58,138 nucleotides of DNA from Alphaproteobacteria bacterium (GTDB lineage Bacteria > Pseudomonadota > Alphaproteobacteria > Caulobacterales > Parvularculaceae). Of this stretch, positions 42,828 through 53,251 are shown one piece after another. A program made the position numbers and the translations under genes. The DNA is taken from NCBI GenBank assembly GCA_013151255.1, contig JAADIQ010000014.1, forward strand, positions 1-58,138, written 5' to 3'. The first letter of the stretch is position 1, and each line of letters begins with the position of its first letter. The notes beneath the pieces were generated by a model, which was given only the letters and a program-made list of their open reading frames with translations, was not told the DNA's origin and searched no databases.

Positions 42828-43997
42828 GTGAAAATTAGTCAAGCACCCCTGCCAAACCCCACCGCCGCGCTGATTTTGGCTGATGGAACAGCGCTTTACG
42901 GCGAAGGGCTGGGTGCTGTCGGCGAGGCTGTGGGCGAGGTCTGCTTCAACACCGCAATGACCGGCTATCAGGAAATTTTGACCGACCCGTCTTATGCGGC
43001 CCAAATCATCACCTTCACCTTCCCGCATATTGGCAATGTCGGGGTGAACGCCGACGACGTTGAAAATGCGTCCCCCGCCGCCGCTATCGCTGCGCGCGGC
43101 GCCGTCTTCCGCGCCAGCATCACCAGCCCGTCAAGCTACCGTGCGCAACTCGATCTTGGCGCATGGTTGCGCCGTCGCGGCATCATCGCCATCGCCGGCG
43201 TCGACACCAGAGCCCTCACCGCCTCTATTCGCGAACGCGGCATGCCCCATGGCGTCATCGCGCACAGTCCGTCCGGCGTGTTCGATGTCGAGGCGTTGGC
43301 CGCGCGCGCCAAAGCCTGGCCCGGGCTTGATGGCCGCGACCTCGCCAAGGACGTTACGACGCCGCAATCTTACAACCATGATGAGACCGGCTGGATATGG
43401 CCGGACGGTTACGGCGCGCAAAACGGGCGCGGCCCGCAAATTGTGGTCATCGATTACGGCGTTAAGCGTAACATCCTGCGCCGTCTCGCCAGCGAAGGTT
43501 GCCGCGTCAAAGTCGTGACGGCGACGGCCAGCTATGAAGACATTATGCAAAACAAACCCGACGGCGTAGTTCTGTCCAACGGGCCCGGCGACCCGGCGGC
43601 GACCGCACAATATACAGCGCCCGTCATCCGTAAACTGCTGGAAAATAAAGTACCAATCCTCGGCATCTGTCTCGGTCACCAGATTTTAGCGCTCGCCGCT
43701 GGCGCCAAAACCAAAAAAATGACCCAGGGCCATCACGGCGCCAATCACCCGGTCAAAGACCTCGCCACCGGCAAGGTTGAGATCGTGTCGATGAATCACG
43801 GCTTCACCGTCGACAGCGACAGCCTGCCCGACAATGTCGTCGAGACCCATGTCTCGCTATTTGACGGCTCAAATTCCGGCCTGGCGCTGAAAGACGCCCC
43901 GGCCATATCCGTCCAGCACCACCCGGAAGCCTCACCCGGACCGGAGGATAGTTTTTATATTTTCCGACGGTTTGTGGAGGGGTTGAAAGCGGCTTGA
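42828..43997 (+). CDS. carA: Carbamoyl-phosphate synthase small (glutaminase) subunit
   Basis: A 389-aa subunit starting at GTG. The N-terminal CPSase domain has [20 protein letters not shown] and [14 protein letters not shown]; the class I glutaminase domain has the nucleophile [14 protein letters not shown], the GxNHPV-type segment, and the His-Glu pair in [12 protein letters not shown]. It hydrolyses glutamine and feeds ammonia to CarB for arginine and pyrimidine synthesis. carB lies 5.8 kb downstream on the same strand, with an accessory block in between, so the pair is unlikely to be one simple operon. Confidence 0.97.
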   Translation: MKISQAPLPNPTAALILADGTALYGEGLGAVGEAVGEVCFNTAMTGYQEILTDPSYAAQIITFTFPHIGNVGVNADDVENASPAAAIAARGAVFRASITSPSSYRAQLDLGAWLRRRGIIAIAGVDTRALTASIRERGMPHGVIAHSPSGVFDVEALAARAKAWPGLDGRDLAKDVTTPQSYNHDETGWIWPDGYGAQNGRGPQIVVIDYGVKRNILRRLASEGCRVKVVTATASYEDIMQNKPDGVVLSNGPGDPAATAQYTAPVIRKLLENKVPILGICLGHQILALAAGAKTKKMTQGHHGANHPVKDLATGKVEIVSMNHGFTVDSDSLPDNVVETHVSLFDGSNSGLALKDAPAISVQHHPEASPGPEDSFYIFRRFVEGLKAA

Positions 43998-44012
43998 AGC
44001 AGTATAGATGAT

Positions 44013-45017
44013 CTAGTCATGATCATTTTCCGTAGCAAGACGGCTCGCCATTAAAAAAAGCTCCTCTGACGAAGAAACATACCGCTCCATTGGAAAATTG
44101 TCCCGATGCAGCCCAAGCCAACCGATACTGGCGCAGACGTAATCTGGAAGCTGCCTCAGTGGAATATCACTACGCCGAGAATAGCTATGCAAATCTTTGC
44201 GAATTTTGGTTTCGTTTTTTGTCGTTGACAATGCATATCTCAGTAAATCGACAAATGGGTAACCCTTTAAATTTGCCGTTCCCCAATCTATCACTGAGAA
44301 TGAGTATTTTTTATCGCCAATAAACGGCCAGCCGCTTTTTAAAAGAATATTTCCTAACCAAAAATCACCATGCTGAATTGTAAAGACCGGCTGAAAATCG
44401 CGGCGATCAATCGCCTGCAGCGTTGCCTCCGCCGACCTTCGCAGGTCAGCAGAAAAGCGGCTTTCGCTGGACACATATGATAACGGCTTCAGTAACCTCT
44501 GTTCAATATCGTCATCCGTTATTGCTGGCTGCTTCGTGTCGTCACATAATTCACATAGCCACTCATTAACGCCGCTCTCTATCATGTGTTTTTGCACGCG
44601 CCGAACAAGTCTGTTTTCTGAAACTGGAATCAGTTTTGGATAAACCGCGAAGCTTTGTTCGCCATGATTATCTTGAAAATCGGGCAGCAAAACGGTTTCC
44701 TGGATCGAAGGCTGAACCCGCTCATAGACTTGTTTAGTCTTTTTGACGGCGCCGGCCACAAAGTTTGGAAACCGAGGATTTGAGATAATCAAAACGGCGT
44801 CATGGCGCCGCGAGCGCGCCTTGACCTTAAGGATCATTGCTGCGTCTGCAACCTGACTATTATTATCAGGACGTGATATCCAGGACAGGCTCTCAATATT
44901 GAAACTGCGGTTCAGTTTTTCGCCCGCTATCTCCACAATATCGATGACATAGTCCTCGATCTCGACAGCCACGTCGCTATTGCTTTCTTGCAAGATATGC
45001 ATGCGACGCTGCAACAT
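44013..45017 (-). CDS. APH-fold phosphotransferase-like protein
   Basis: A 334-aa protein with the aminoglycoside-phosphotransferase/choline-kinase signature: IQHGDFWLGNILL (Brenner catalytic loop, HGDxxxxN) near residue 220 and VIDWGTANLKGYPFVDLL (metal-binding DW) near 250. The N-terminal lobe is divergent and has no clear P-loop. It overlaps the 3' end of the methyltransferase gene upstream by about 40 nt, so the two are coupled. Such kinases beside methyltransferases occur in polysaccharide or secondary-metabolite clusters. I cannot assign a substrate. Confidence 0.7.
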   Translation of the reverse strand: MLQRRMHILQESNSDVAVEIEDYVIDIVEIAGEKLNRSFNIESLSWISRPDNNSQVADAAMILKVKARSRRHDAVLIISNPRFPNFVAGAVKKTKQVYERVQPSIQETVLLPDFQDNHGEQSFAVYPKLIPVSENRLVRRVQKHMIESGVNEWLCELCDDTKQPAITDDDIEQRLLKPLSYVSSESRFSADLRRSAEATLQAIDRRDFQPVFTIQHGDFWLGNILLKSGWPFIGDKKYSFSVIDWGTANLKGYPFVDLLRYALSTTKNETKIRKDLHSYSRRSDIPLRQLPDYVCASIGWLGLHRDNFPMERYVSSSEELFLMASRLATENDHD

Positions 45018-45921
45018 TCTTTTTGAGAAACGCTGGCAGCTTGGTAAATAATTTATCCTTTTTGGTGAGGTTTCCTACCCTTATGCTGCTGAGTTTTTTC
45101 ATTCCTTCCACATCGAAATATTCGACAAACGCCGGATTTCTTGCATCGGGAAAGAATAAAATCGCCTGCAGATCAGAAAACCCGGCCTTGGAGATTAGTT
45201 TTTCAAACTTTTTCCGCGAATGGAGATACCCTTTCGGTTCATCTGGATGCTGGCTGCTTGAGAAAAGGCGCCCCATCACGCGCGGCAAGGCATTGCCAAA
45301 TCGAATGCCGAGATGCTCATCCATACCGCCTAAAACTATGCGAAGCGAATATCTGTTTTTTGTTGAAACGAACATGCGGCCGCCGGGACGAAGAATCCGC
45401 TGAATTTCGGAAAGCAAACGCAAATGAAATATTTCCGGATTAACATCCGCGCGACTGGCGCTCCACTCCAAAACGTAATTCATAATAACAAGATTGAATG
45501 TGTTGGATTCATAGGGAAGATAGCCGCTGGCGCCGCCGGCGCTAAAACACACATTGTTGGAGCCTGATTGCTCACACCACAATTTCGCAAACATCGCCTG
45601 TTCCGGAACCACTTCAAGCGCTTCAAGTTTGTTGCATTTCTTTGCAATAAGGCGCGTATGCTGGCCCATACTGGCGCCAATCTCCAGAACGACGTCACTG
45701 TCCTCTATTTTAATGAAATCAATATATTTCGCCCTGGTTTCATCGGTTAAATATTCAACATTGTGATCATGCTTATTGAGGGCCTGTTCGCATCCCAGAT
45801 CTTCTGCGTCTTCTATCATCGCAATAAAATTATCTTGCGCTTTTTTTGATTCTACTATGCTATGGTCGCTGAATACTTTTACGCCTCTTTTCATTTCAAA
45901 CCGCGTCGAGTTTTCCGTCAT
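44977..45921 (-). CDS. Class I SAM-dependent methyltransferase
   Basis: A 314-aa enzyme with the AdoMet motif I VVLEIGASMGQHTRLIA (about residue 82), motif II near LEALEVVPEQ, motif III NLVIMNYVLEW, and RILRPGGRMFVSTKNR. The C-terminal half (HSRKKFEKLISKAGFSD) is as in ubiE/COQ5-like methyltransferases. The first 60 residues are charged and unlike the family core. It precedes an APH-like kinase gene with overlap. The AT-richer codon use of both genes, judged by eye, differs from the flanking core genes and suggests acquisition. Confidence 0.82.
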   Translation of the reverse strand: MTENSTRFEMKRGVKVFSDHSIVESKKAQDNFIAMIEDAEDLGCEQALNKHDHNVEYLTDETRAKYIDFIKIEDSDVVLEIGASMGQHTRLIAKKCNKLEALEVVPEQAMFAKLWCEQSGSNNVCFSAGGASGYLPYESNTFNLVIMNYVLEWSASRADVNPEIFHLRLLSEIQRILRPGGRMFVSTKNRYSLRIVLGGMDEHLGIRFGNALPRVMGRLFSSSQHPDEPKGYLHSRKKFEKLISKAGFSDLQAILFFPDARNPAFVEYFDVEGMKKLSSIRVGNLTKKDKLFTKLPAFLKKNVAASHAYLARKQ

Positions 45922-46056
45922 TCATTTGTTCCTTTTATCTCGCATGCCGGGAGGCGATTAGGCTGGGACTGAATTACAACGCGAAGCGTAACACTTGTTT
46001 AAGAAAACCAGAGTTCGCCATCCTTGCCAAGGTCAGAAATAGTAGCGCGATCAGCG

Positions 46057-47268
46057 TCATGACGCGCTGCACTTCCACGCCACATCCCGCGCGCCGACAA
46101 ACCGACCGATGCGTTCCAGCTCCGCATCCAGTTTGCGCTGGCGCGCATGGGTCGCCTTTACGCCCCTCTCCCACCAGATATTATCGACGCAAAGCGTTCC
46201 CTTCTTGCGGTCGGCGCGCGCTTCGATGCGGCCGACAAAGCGTTCGCCTTCCAGTATCGGGTAGACATAATAGCCATACTGACGTTTGACGGCGGGTGTA
46301 AACATTTCTACGCGATACTCAAAACCGAATAAGCGTTCAAGGCGCGCCCTGTCGCGGATGACCGGGTCGAACGGGTTTAATATCCGCAGCCGGCTTGTCG
46401 CTGGCTTTAACGCCGCCAACCGCTCTTCTATATCGCTCGCCGCTAAAGCTTTGTAAGCGGCGCCATTAGCCGTCTCGATTTCAACATTGATAAGTTTTTT
46501 GCGGTTCTTCTTGGTCCAGGCTTTAACTTCGCCCAGACCTACAGCGTCCCAGAACCGTTGCAGGTCGCCTTCGCTGGCAAAGCCGAGCCGTTCAAGGGCG
46601 TTGGAACAAAGCCAGCTCACTTGTCTGGCGTCGCTGATCGATTTGGTTCGGTGTGCGTCGGGGATCACCTTTTCAGCGGTATCATAGTGTTTGATAAAGT
46701 TCTTACGATGACAGGTCGCCAGGACCCCCGCATACCAGTAAAAATCGAGCGCCACCTTATGCGGCGGGCGCGCCCAGACATGGTTGGATTTGGATTTCTG
46801 CCGGATTTCAAAATCACGCGTCGATAGCGGGCCCTCCTCTTCCACGCGCTTCAAAATCTTTTCGCGCTCGCGTTTTGATGGCATCAATTCATACCATCCG
46901 CTGTCTTCCACCCGCGCGCGCATACGCTCAAACTGGCGGCCCCAATAGGGATAAAACACCATCGGCAACACCGAGGCGTCGTGGGTGAAATGCTCAAAAA
47001 CCTTGCGGCTTTGCATCAACCGATCCAGCATCGGCTCGCGGTAGTTCTGGTTGCGCGACCATAAAATATGGTCGTGCGCGCGCGCGATGATGCGGATGGT
47101 GTCAAGCTGAACAAATCCGAGGCGTTCAATAATTGCAGCCAGCCCCGCCTGGTCGAGGGCGCCGGTCGGGGTTTGCAACAAGCCCTGACGGTCCAGCCAG
47201 AGCCGGCGCGCATCGCGGTTTCGGATTGTCAGAACCATTTCATTGTTCTCAAAGCTCGCCTGCTGCAA
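46057..47268 (-). CDS. AlkZ/YcaQ-like DNA glycosylase, winged-helix protein
   Basis: A 403-aa protein of the HTH_42 / YcaQ family. The conserved Q-x-D motif lies in GFVQLDTIRIIARAHDHILW (about residue 53), where YcaQ/AlkX proteins have their catalytic residues; winged-helix repeats follow, and the C-terminal YYVYPILEGERFVGRIEARA is also typical. Studied members unhook interstrand crosslinks or excise bulky alkylated bases. It is convergent with no gene and divergent from the MBL hydrolase at 47337. The start at 47268 is plausible; later ATGs exist at M11. Confidence 0.85.
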   Translation of the reverse strand: MQQASFENNEMVLTIRNRDARRLWLDRQGLLQTPTGALDQAGLAAIIERLGFVQLDTIRIIARAHDHILWSRNQNYREPMLDRLMQSRKVFEHFTHDASVLPMVFYPYWGRQFERMRARVEDSGWYELMPSKREREKILKRVEEEGPLSTRDFEIRQKSKSNHVWARPPHKVALDFYWYAGVLATCHRKNFIKHYDTAEKVIPDAHRTKSISDARQVSWLCSNALERLGFASEGDLQRFWDAVGLGEVKAWTKKNRKKLINVEIETANGAAYKALAASDIEERLAALKPATSRLRILNPFDPVIRDRARLERLFGFEYRVEMFTPAVKRQYGYYVYPILEGERFVGRIEARADRKKGTLCVDNIWWERGVKATHARQRKLDAELERIGRFVGARDVAWKCSAS

Positions 47269-47336
47269 GCCGCCGAGCGACTAGTCGCCAAGCTTGCCCG
47301 GTTCCCTTTTGCGATGCAAATCGCTATTGACGGCTG

Positions 47337-48071
47337 ATGACCGACAGCCAAGCCCAACCGCCCTTTCAGATCCGCGTCGTCCCGGTGACGCCGTTGCAGC
47401 AAAATTGTTCAATCATCAAGGCGCCCTCCGGCAAAGCCGCCGTGGTCGATCCCGGCGGCGAGGCGGATAAAATCCTCAAAGCGGCAGAAGAATTCGGCGC
47501 GAGTATCGAACAGATCTGGCTGACCCATGGCCATCTTGACCATGCCGGCGGCGCAGAAGCGTTAAAACGCAAAACCGGCGCACCGATCACCGGGCCGCAC
47601 AAGGCCGACACGTTCTGGCTCGATGAAATCGCAGCGCAATGGGCGCAATATGGCCATCCCGGCATGGGCGAGAACTGCACGCCTGACACATGGCTCAAAG
47701 ACGGCGACATGCTCGCGCTAGACGGCATCGAATTCAACGTCGTCACGACGCCCGGCCACACACCGGGACATGTCGTCATCTATCATCAAGGCGCCAATAT
47801 CGCCTTTGTCGGGGACGTTCTGTTTGCCGGCTCAATCGGGCGCACTGACTTTCCCCAGAGCGACCACCAAGCCTTAATTGATTCCATCACCCAAAAGCTG
47901 TGGCCGCTCGGGTCCGAGATGCAGTTTGTACCCGGTCACGGGCCGGTCTCAACTTTCGGGCATGAGCGCCAGAGCAATCCTTTTGTCGGCGACAGCGTCA
48001 CCGGCTATCAGGGTGCAGAGCAACAGCCGGGGAATGCCGCCGATCAAAAAACCGCCAAACGCTGGCAATAG
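47337..48071 (+). CDS. MBL-fold metallo-hydrolase, glyoxalase II-like
   Basis: A 244-aa hydrolase. The metal-binding motif THGHLDHAGG is at about residue 62, with further ligands in TTPGHTPGHVV, FVGDVLF and VPGHGPVSTFGHE. This is the YcbL/GloB-like branch that often hydrolyses thioesters such as S-lactoylglutathione, but no substrate-specific domain is present. The C-terminal 30 residues are hydrophilic and not conserved. It is divergent from the AlkZ-like gene and converges on the DUF899 gene. Confidence 0.9.
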   Translation: MTDSQAQPPFQIRVVPVTPLQQNCSIIKAPSGKAAVVDPGGEADKILKAAEEFGASIEQIWLTHGHLDHAGGAEALKRKTGAPITGPHKADTFWLDEIAAQWAQYGHPGMGENCTPDTWLKDGDMLALDGIEFNVVTTPGHTPGHVVIYHQGANIAFVGDVLFAGSIGRTDFPQSDHQALIDSITQKLWPLGSEMQFVPGHGPVSTFGHERQSNPFVGDSVTGYQGAEQQPGNAADQKTAKRWQ

Positions 48072-48080
48072 AACCGCCTA

Positions 48081-48782
48081 TCAATCATACGCGTCTTTCA
48101 ATCGCAGCCATTCCATATTGTGTGAAAGCCCGTCCTCGTCGCGGCCTTTCGGCACTATATCGAGAAGGCGATAAGCGCCCATAAGATTTTCCAGCCCACG
48201 CCCATAGGCGGAATAGGTGTGATAAATTTTGCCGTCATCGCCTTTTGCAAAAACGCTGACGCCCGGCGCCTCCCGGCACGGAAAACCCTGCTCGCGATAA
48301 TTATAATATCCTTTGCCGTCCAGTTCCGCATCGGTGAAAGAAACATGAAAATCACGGTTGAAATCAGAGCCCGCGGATGAAACCCACTTAAAGCACCATC
48401 CCATTCGCCGCTTGAACGCCTGAAGCTTCTCAAGCGGCGCTATGGAGACAACCGCAAAGGCAACATCGCGCTGCGCAATGTGAACGGCGGATGGCCCTGT
48501 GTGATCAGCAATGAACGAGCAGGATTTGCACCCCGCCTCCCAGTCGGGCTCAAACATGAAATGATAGACGATGAGCTGGTCGTGGTCCTCGAACAAATCT
48601 CTCAGACTGACCTGGCCCGCGGGCCCCTCAAAAACATAGTCTTTGCTGATTTCCACCCAAGGCATCGCCATGCGCTGGCGTGTCAGCGCGTCTCTCTCTC
48701 GCGAGGCTTGCTTTTCTTTCTCCAGCAAGCCGAGACGCGCCTTGAGCCATTCATCTTTAGAAACTATTTGACCGGTTTTCAT
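48081..48782 (-). CDS. DUF899 family thioredoxin-fold protein
   Basis: A 233-aa protein of the DUF899 family: DEWLKARLGLLEKEKQASR, LIVYHFMFEPDWEAGCKSCS (the CxxC-like segment), and VSSAGSDFNRDFHVSFTDAE. The fold is thioredoxin-like; no enzyme activity is established as far as I know. It is the last gene of an ArsR-SRPBCC-DUF899 operon, a combination seen in many proteobacteria, with a 30-nt gap to the SRPBCC gene. Confidence 0.9.
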   Translation of the reverse strand: MKTGQIVSKDEWLKARLGLLEKEKQASRERDALTRQRMAMPWVEISKDYVFEGPAGQVSLRDLFEDHDQLIVYHFMFEPDWEAGCKSCSFIADHTGPSAVHIAQRDVAFAVVSIAPLEKLQAFKRRMGWCFKWVSSAGSDFNRDFHVSFTDAELDGKGYYNYREQGFPCREAPGVSVFAKGDDGKIYHTYSAYGRGLENLMGAYRLLDIVPKGRDEDGLSHNMEWLRLKDAYD

Positions 48783-48812
48783 AACAAACCCTCTGTTCGC
48801 GAATGCATGTTC

Positions 48813-49235
48813 TCAACTCACTACTTTACGCATGCGCCCCAGATGCTCGTCCCAGCCGCTATCGTGATTGGCGGCCATGCCGAACGCATCACCTTCGACT
48901 TTGTCCCAGCCATCATGGACAAGCGTTAAAATCGTACCGCCCATAACTTTCTCCAGCGTCCAGGTGCATTTCGTTTCTACCCCCTGCAGCATTCCATGGG
49001 TAAATGTATGCACAAGCCGTTCTGGTTTTTTCATTTCAAGGACCTTTCCCCAGCAAAGCCTGTCGCCTTCCTTGCCATAGGAGTTATTTTGCAGAACCCA
49101 GTCACCGCCTTCGGAAAGCTTCCCGCTGCCGCGGTGAAACCATTCCGCAAGCCGGTCCGGGTCGGTCAGAAATGTCCACACATGTTCCGGCGGCGCCTTT
49201 AGAAAAAGTGTCTTTACGATTTTCATTCCACTCAT
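48813..49235 (-). CDS. SRPBCC (AHSA1) domain protein
   Basis: A 140-aa START-like domain of the AHSA1/SRPBCC type: VKTLFLKAPPEHVWTFLTDP at the N-terminus and LTLVHDGWDKVEG before a C-terminal helix. Such proteins form a hydrophobic pocket, and stand-alone forms are commonly encoded next to an ArsR repressor. Its ATG overlaps the ArsR stop by 4 nt (ATGA). Ligand unknown. Confidence 0.92.
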   Translation of the reverse strand: MSGMKIVKTLFLKAPPEHVWTFLTDPDRLAEWFHRGSGKLSEGGDWVLQNNSYGKEGDRLCWGKVLEMKKPERLVHTFTHGMLQGVETKCTWTLEKVMGGTILTLVHDGWDKVEGDAFGMAANHDSGWDEHLGRMRKVVS

Positions 49236-49555
49236 TTTTTGTCCTCCACGACTTCTTTGAGTTTAGCGAGGCGTTCATCCCAGAACGCTTCAAAATAGTT
49301 GAGCCAGTCCGAAGCCGCCTTCAGCGCCTGCGGGTTCAGCCGGTTGATCCGTTCGCGGCCTTTCACCTCAACAGTGATCAGGCCGCCCTGTTCGAGAATG
49401 CGCAGATGTTTGGCGATCGCCGGGCGGGTGATGTCGAACGCATCGGTAATGTCACTGATGGGCCGTGCGCTGACGGCGAGCATCGATATGATCTCGCGCC
49501 GGGTGGGGTCAGCGAGTGCTCTGAAAACAGGTTGGGCGGATGCGGCGTTGATCAT
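49232..49555 (-). CDS. ArsR-family transcriptional repressor (SdpR-like)
   Basis: A 107-aa winged-helix protein: FRALADPTRREIISMLA, then the recognition helix ITRPAIAKHLRILEQGGLIT and the wing VKGRERINRLNP. No cysteine metal site is visible, as in the SdpR-type subgroup paired with SRPBCC proteins. It heads the operon ArsR-SRPBCC-DUF899. Two palindromic sites upstream (49562-49600) are likely its operators, giving autorepression. Confidence 0.92.
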   Translation of the reverse strand: MINAASAQPVFRALADPTRREIISMLAVSARPISDITDAFDITRPAIAKHLRILEQGGLITVEVKGRERINRLNPQALKAASDWLNYFEAFWDERLAKLKEVVEDKK

Positions 49556-49561
49556 AATATA

Positions 49562-49600
49562 AAACCTTATGGTTTCACGTTATAGGAAACCTTTTGGTAT
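49562..49600. promoter_or_regulatory. Two palindromic operator candidates upstream of ArsR operon
   Basis: AAACC-TTAT-GGTTT (49562-49575) and AAACC-TTTT-GGTAT (49587-49600) are two near-copies 25 bp apart. The first is a perfect dyad and the second has one arm changed. The first begins 7 bp upstream of the ArsR ATG. Paired dyads of this form in front of an ArsR gene suggest repressor binding sites. Confidence 0.65.
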
Positions 49601-49776
49601 CATGTCAACAGCAAACTTTAGACGCAACAGAATGCATCTTTCAGCGCCTCAGCGGCTTTCCCTTTTGGCCCGCATCCCATAAAACACCGCTTTAACCGAC
49701 ATCTGATTCCGCACCCGCGTCATGCAAGGCTTCTCGCCAGCCTTGATCACGGGAGCGGACTTGCGCGCGAGTAAAC

Positions 49777-52700
49777 ATGCCGAAACGTAGCGACATCTCT
49801 TCAATTTTGATCATCGGCGCCGGGCCTATTGTTATCGGCCAGGCTTGCGAGTTCGATTATTCCGGGGTGCAGGCGGTAAAAGCGCTGAAAGAAGAAGGCT
49901 ACCGGGTGGTCCTGGTGAATTCTAATCCGGCCACCATTATGACCGACCCGGAGCTTGCCGACGCCACCTATATCGAGCCGGTGACGCCGGAATTTGTCGA
50001 GATGGTCATCGCGCGCGAGCGCCCAGACGCGGTGTTGCCGACCATGGGCGGACAGACCGCGCTCAACTGTGCGCTCGATCTTGAGCGCACCGGCGTGTTG
50101 GCGAAATACGGCGTTGAAATGATCGGCGCGCGCGCCGAGGTAATTGAAAAGGCCGAAGACCGTAAAAAATTCCGTGCGGCGATGGAAAAAATCGGGCTTG
50201 AAAATCCGCGCTCGGTTATCGCCGCCTCGCCGCCGATTAAAGACGAGCACGGCGAGACCATCGGCTATGACCGCGCCGCCGGCGTCGCTGGGGCGCTCAG
50301 CGCAATAGACGAGATTGGCCTGCCGGTGATCATCCGTCCGGCCTTCACGCTTGGCGGCGCTGGCGGCGGCGTTGCTTACAACCGCGAAGAGTTTGAACAT
50401 TTCGTGCGCTCAGGCATTGACGCCTCCCCGGTCGGACAGGTGCTGATCGATGAAAGCCTGATCGGCTGGAAAGAGTTTGAGATGGAGGTTGTCCGCGACA
50501 AGGCGGACAATTGCATCATTGTCTGCTCGATTGAAAACGTCGATCCCATGGGCGTTCACACCGGCGATTCCATCACCATCGCCCCGGCGCTGACGCTGAC
50601 CGACAAAGAAATGCAAATCATGCGCAACGCCTCCATCGCGGTGATGCGCGAGATCGGCGTGGAGACCGGCGGGTCGAATGTTCAGTTTGCCATCGACCCC
50701 GACACCGGCCGCCTGGTGGTCATTGAAATGAACCCGCGCGTGTCGCGCTCATCGGCGCTGGCGTCTAAGGCTACCGGGTTTCCGATTGCCCGCATCGCCG
50801 CGAAGCTTGCGGTCGGCTACACACTCGACGAACTTAACAACGACATCACCGGCGCAACACCGGCCGCATTCGAGCCGACCATCGACTATGTCGTCACCAA
50901 AATACCGCGCTTTGCATTTGAGAAATTTCCGGGCGCCGAGGCGATGCTCTCCACGGCGATGAAGTCGGTTGGCGAGGCGATGGCGATTGGCCGGACGTTT
51001 CATGAATCGCTGCAAAAGGCGCTGCGATCGCTGGAAACCGGGCTTTGCGGGCTCGACCCGATTGAGGTGCCCGGTCTCGATGAGGGCGACGACGTCAACG
51101 CATTTCGTGCGGCGCTAGCGGCGCCGACGCCGGACCGGTTGCGGGTTGCCGCCGAGGCGTTGCGCCATGGCATCCCCATCGAACAGGTGCGCGCAATCAC
51201 GCGCTATGACCCGTGGATTCTCGACCGCATCGACGAGATTGTGGCCGCGGAAAAAACCGTCGCCCGCGACGGCCTGCCCGATAATCCTGAACGGCTGCGG
51301 ATGATCAAATCCATGGGCTTTTCCGACAAGCGCCTCGCCCAACTTTGCGGCGGCGCTGAAAAAGACGTGCGCGCGCACAGACGCGCGCGCGGCGTGCGGC
51401 CGGTCTATAAGCGTATTGACAGCTGCGCGGCGGAGTTTGCAGCAAAAACACCTTATATGTATTCTGCATACGAACCAGCCTTCAACGGTGCGCCGGTCTG
51501 TGAGGCGCAGCCCAGCACCCGCAAAAAAGTTATCATTCTCGGCGGCGGCCCAAACCGGATCGGCCAGGGCATCGAGTTTGACTATTGTTGCTGCCACGCA
51601 GCCTTTGCACTCGCCGATTTAGACATCGAATCGATTATGGTGAATTGCAATCCGGAGACCGTCTCAACCGATTACGACACATCGGACCGGCTTTATTTCG
51701 AGCCGCTGACAGCGGAGGATGTTCTGGAAATCGTTGAGAAGGAACAAGCCTCAGGCGAGCTGCTCGGCGTTATCGTCCAGTATGGCGGGCAAACACCGCT
51801 CAAGCTCGCTGAAACGCTTGAACGCGAGGGCGTTCCCATTCTCGGCACGTCTTACGACTCCATTGATCTCGCAGAAGATCGCAAACGTTTTCAAAAACTG
51901 GTGACCCAGCTCGGTCTATTGCAGCCGAACAATGCCGCCGCCGCATCGCGTGAGGAAGCAGCCCTAATCGCCGAACAGGTTGGCTACCCGCTGGTGACGC
52001 GCCCGTCTTATGTGCTTGGCGGCCGGGCGATGGAAATCGTCCATGACGACGCCGGCCTCAAGCACTATCTTGCAACCGCGCAGATTGAGATCACCGAAGA
52101 TGAGCCGCTTTTGCTCGATCAATATCTCCAGAACGCCGTCGAAGTCGATGTCGACGCAATTTGCGATGGTGATGAAGTGTTTATCGCGGCAATCATGGAG
52201 CATATTGAAGAGGCCGGCGTTCACTCCGGCGACAGCGCCTGCTCTCTACCGCCTTATACGCTACCGGCGGATGTGATTGCCGAGCTTGAACGCCAGACCA
52301 GACAGCTCGGCCTGGCATTGGGCGTTATTGGCCTGATGAATGTTCAGTATGCGATTAAAGACGGTGAGATTTTTCTTCTGGAAGTCAATCCGCGCGCATC
52401 GCGCACCGCGCCGTTTGTCGCCAAGGCCACGGGCCTGCCGATTGCGCGCATCGCCGCGAAGGTAATGGCGGGCGAGAAAATTTCTGCGTTAGGGCTCGCG
52501 CCTCCAACATTATCTCATATGTCGGTGAAAGAAGTGGTGTTTCCGTTCTCGCGGTTTCCCGGCGTAGACACCGTGCTCGGCCCGGAAATGCGCTCGACCG
52601 GCGAGGTCATGGGGATCGACGTAAATTTCGCCAAGGCGCGCGCAAAAAGCCTGATCGGGGTCGGCGCTCGCATGCCGGAGACCGGTTGCGTCTTTATCTC

Positions 52701-53079
52701 ATTGAAAGACGCCGACAAGCCGGAGATGGCCGGCGCCGCCAGCCGGCTGCTGGAGATGGGTTTTACCATCATGGCCACGGGCGGCACCGCCGACTATCTC
52801 CGCGCACAAGGGCTCGACGTTGAGCGCGTCAATAAAGTGCTCGAAGGCCGCCCGCATATTGTCGATGCGCTGAAGAACGGCGCCGTCGATCTGATCTTCA
52901 ACACCACGGAAGGCGCCCAGGCGGTCAAGGATTCGCGCTCGATCCGGATCACGGCGCTGGCGCAGAAAATCCCCTGCATTACTACTGCGGCGGGGGCCCG
53001 CGCGGCCGTCCAGGCGATTGAGGCGCTGCGCGACGGCGGCGTCGAGGTCGCATCCCTACAGTCCTATTTCGCGAACTAG
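49777..53079 (+). CDS. carB: Carbamoyl-phosphate synthase large subunit
   Basis: A 1100-aa subunit with the two tandem ATP-grasp halves. The first has [20 protein letters not shown] and [14 protein letters not shown]; the second has [20 protein letters not shown] and [26 protein letters not shown] and [14 protein letters not shown] are the paired ATP-grasp loops. The C-terminal MGS-like allosteric domain begins near residue 960 ([19 protein letters not shown]). It makes carbamoyl phosphate from bicarbonate, ATP and the ammonia supplied by CarA. Length is slightly above the usual 1070-1090 aa. Confidence 0.98.
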   Translation: MPKRSDISSILIIGAGPIVIGQACEFDYSGVQAVKALKEEGYRVVLVNSNPATIMTDPELADATYIEPVTPEFVEMVIARERPDAVLPTMGGQTALNCALDLERTGVLAKYGVEMIGARAEVIEKAEDRKKFRAAMEKIGLENPRSVIAASPPIKDEHGETIGYDRAAGVAGALSAIDEIGLPVIIRPAFTLGGAGGGVAYNREEFEHFVRSGIDASPVGQVLIDESLIGWKEFEMEVVRDKADNCIIVCSIENVDPMGVHTGDSITIAPALTLTDKEMQIMRNASIAVMREIGVETGGSNVQFAIDPDTGRLVVIEMNPRVSRSSALASKATGFPIARIAAKLAVGYTLDELNNDITGATPAAFEPTIDYVVTKIPRFAFEKFPGAEAMLSTAMKSVGEAMAIGRTFHESLQKALRSLETGLCGLDPIEVPGLDEGDDVNAFRAALAAPTPDRLRVAAEALRHGIPIEQVRAITRYDPWILDRIDEIVAAEKTVARDGLPDNPERLRMIKSMGFSDKRLAQLCGGAEKDVRAHRRARGVRPVYKRIDSCAAEFAAKTPYMYSAYEPAFNGAPVCEAQPSTRKKVIILGGGPNRIGQGIEFDYCCCHAAFALADLDIESIMVNCNPETVSTDYDTSDRLYFEPLTAEDVLEIVEKEQASGELLGVIVQYGGQTPLKLAETLEREGVPILGTSYDSIDLAEDRKRFQKLVTQLGLLQPNNAAAASREEAALIAEQVGYPLVTRPSYVLGGRAMEIVHDDAGLKHYLATAQIEITEDEPLLLDQYLQNAVEVDVDAICDGDEVFIAAIMEHIEEAGVHSGDSACSLPPYTLPADVIAELERQTRQLGLALGVIGLMNVQYAIKDGEIFLLEVNPRASRTAPFVAKATGLPIARIAAKVMAGEKISALGLAPPTLSHMSVKEVVFPFSRFPGVDTVLGPEMRSTGEVMGIDVNFAKARAKSLIGVGARMPETGCVFISLKDADKPEMAGAASRLLEMGFTIMATGGTADYLRAQGLDVERVNKVLEGRPHIVDALKNGAVDLIFNTTEGAQAVKDSRSIRITALAQKIPCITTAAGARAAVQAIEALRDGGVEVASLQSYFAN

Positions 53080-53089
53080 CGACCGCCCG

Positions 53090-53105
53090 AGCGCCGTACG
53101 GCGCT
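53090..53105. terminator. Palindromic hairpin after carB
   Basis: AGCGCC-GTAC-GGCGCT is a perfect 16-bp palindrome beginning 11 nt after the carB stop. No U-tract follows, so it may act as an mRNA 3' stabiliser or a weak terminator. Confidence 0.4.
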
Positions 53106-53251
53106 TCGCCGGCCTGGTGAACTACTTTGCTTGCCGGCTTTAATATGCTGTTTTCAAAGCGTTTTACAAATTTTTAGGGTCGATTTTTCACGCCCTGGAC
53201 TTGAAATTGAAGCCGCCCGGTATTATTATCAGCACTGCCTGAAGCGACGGC

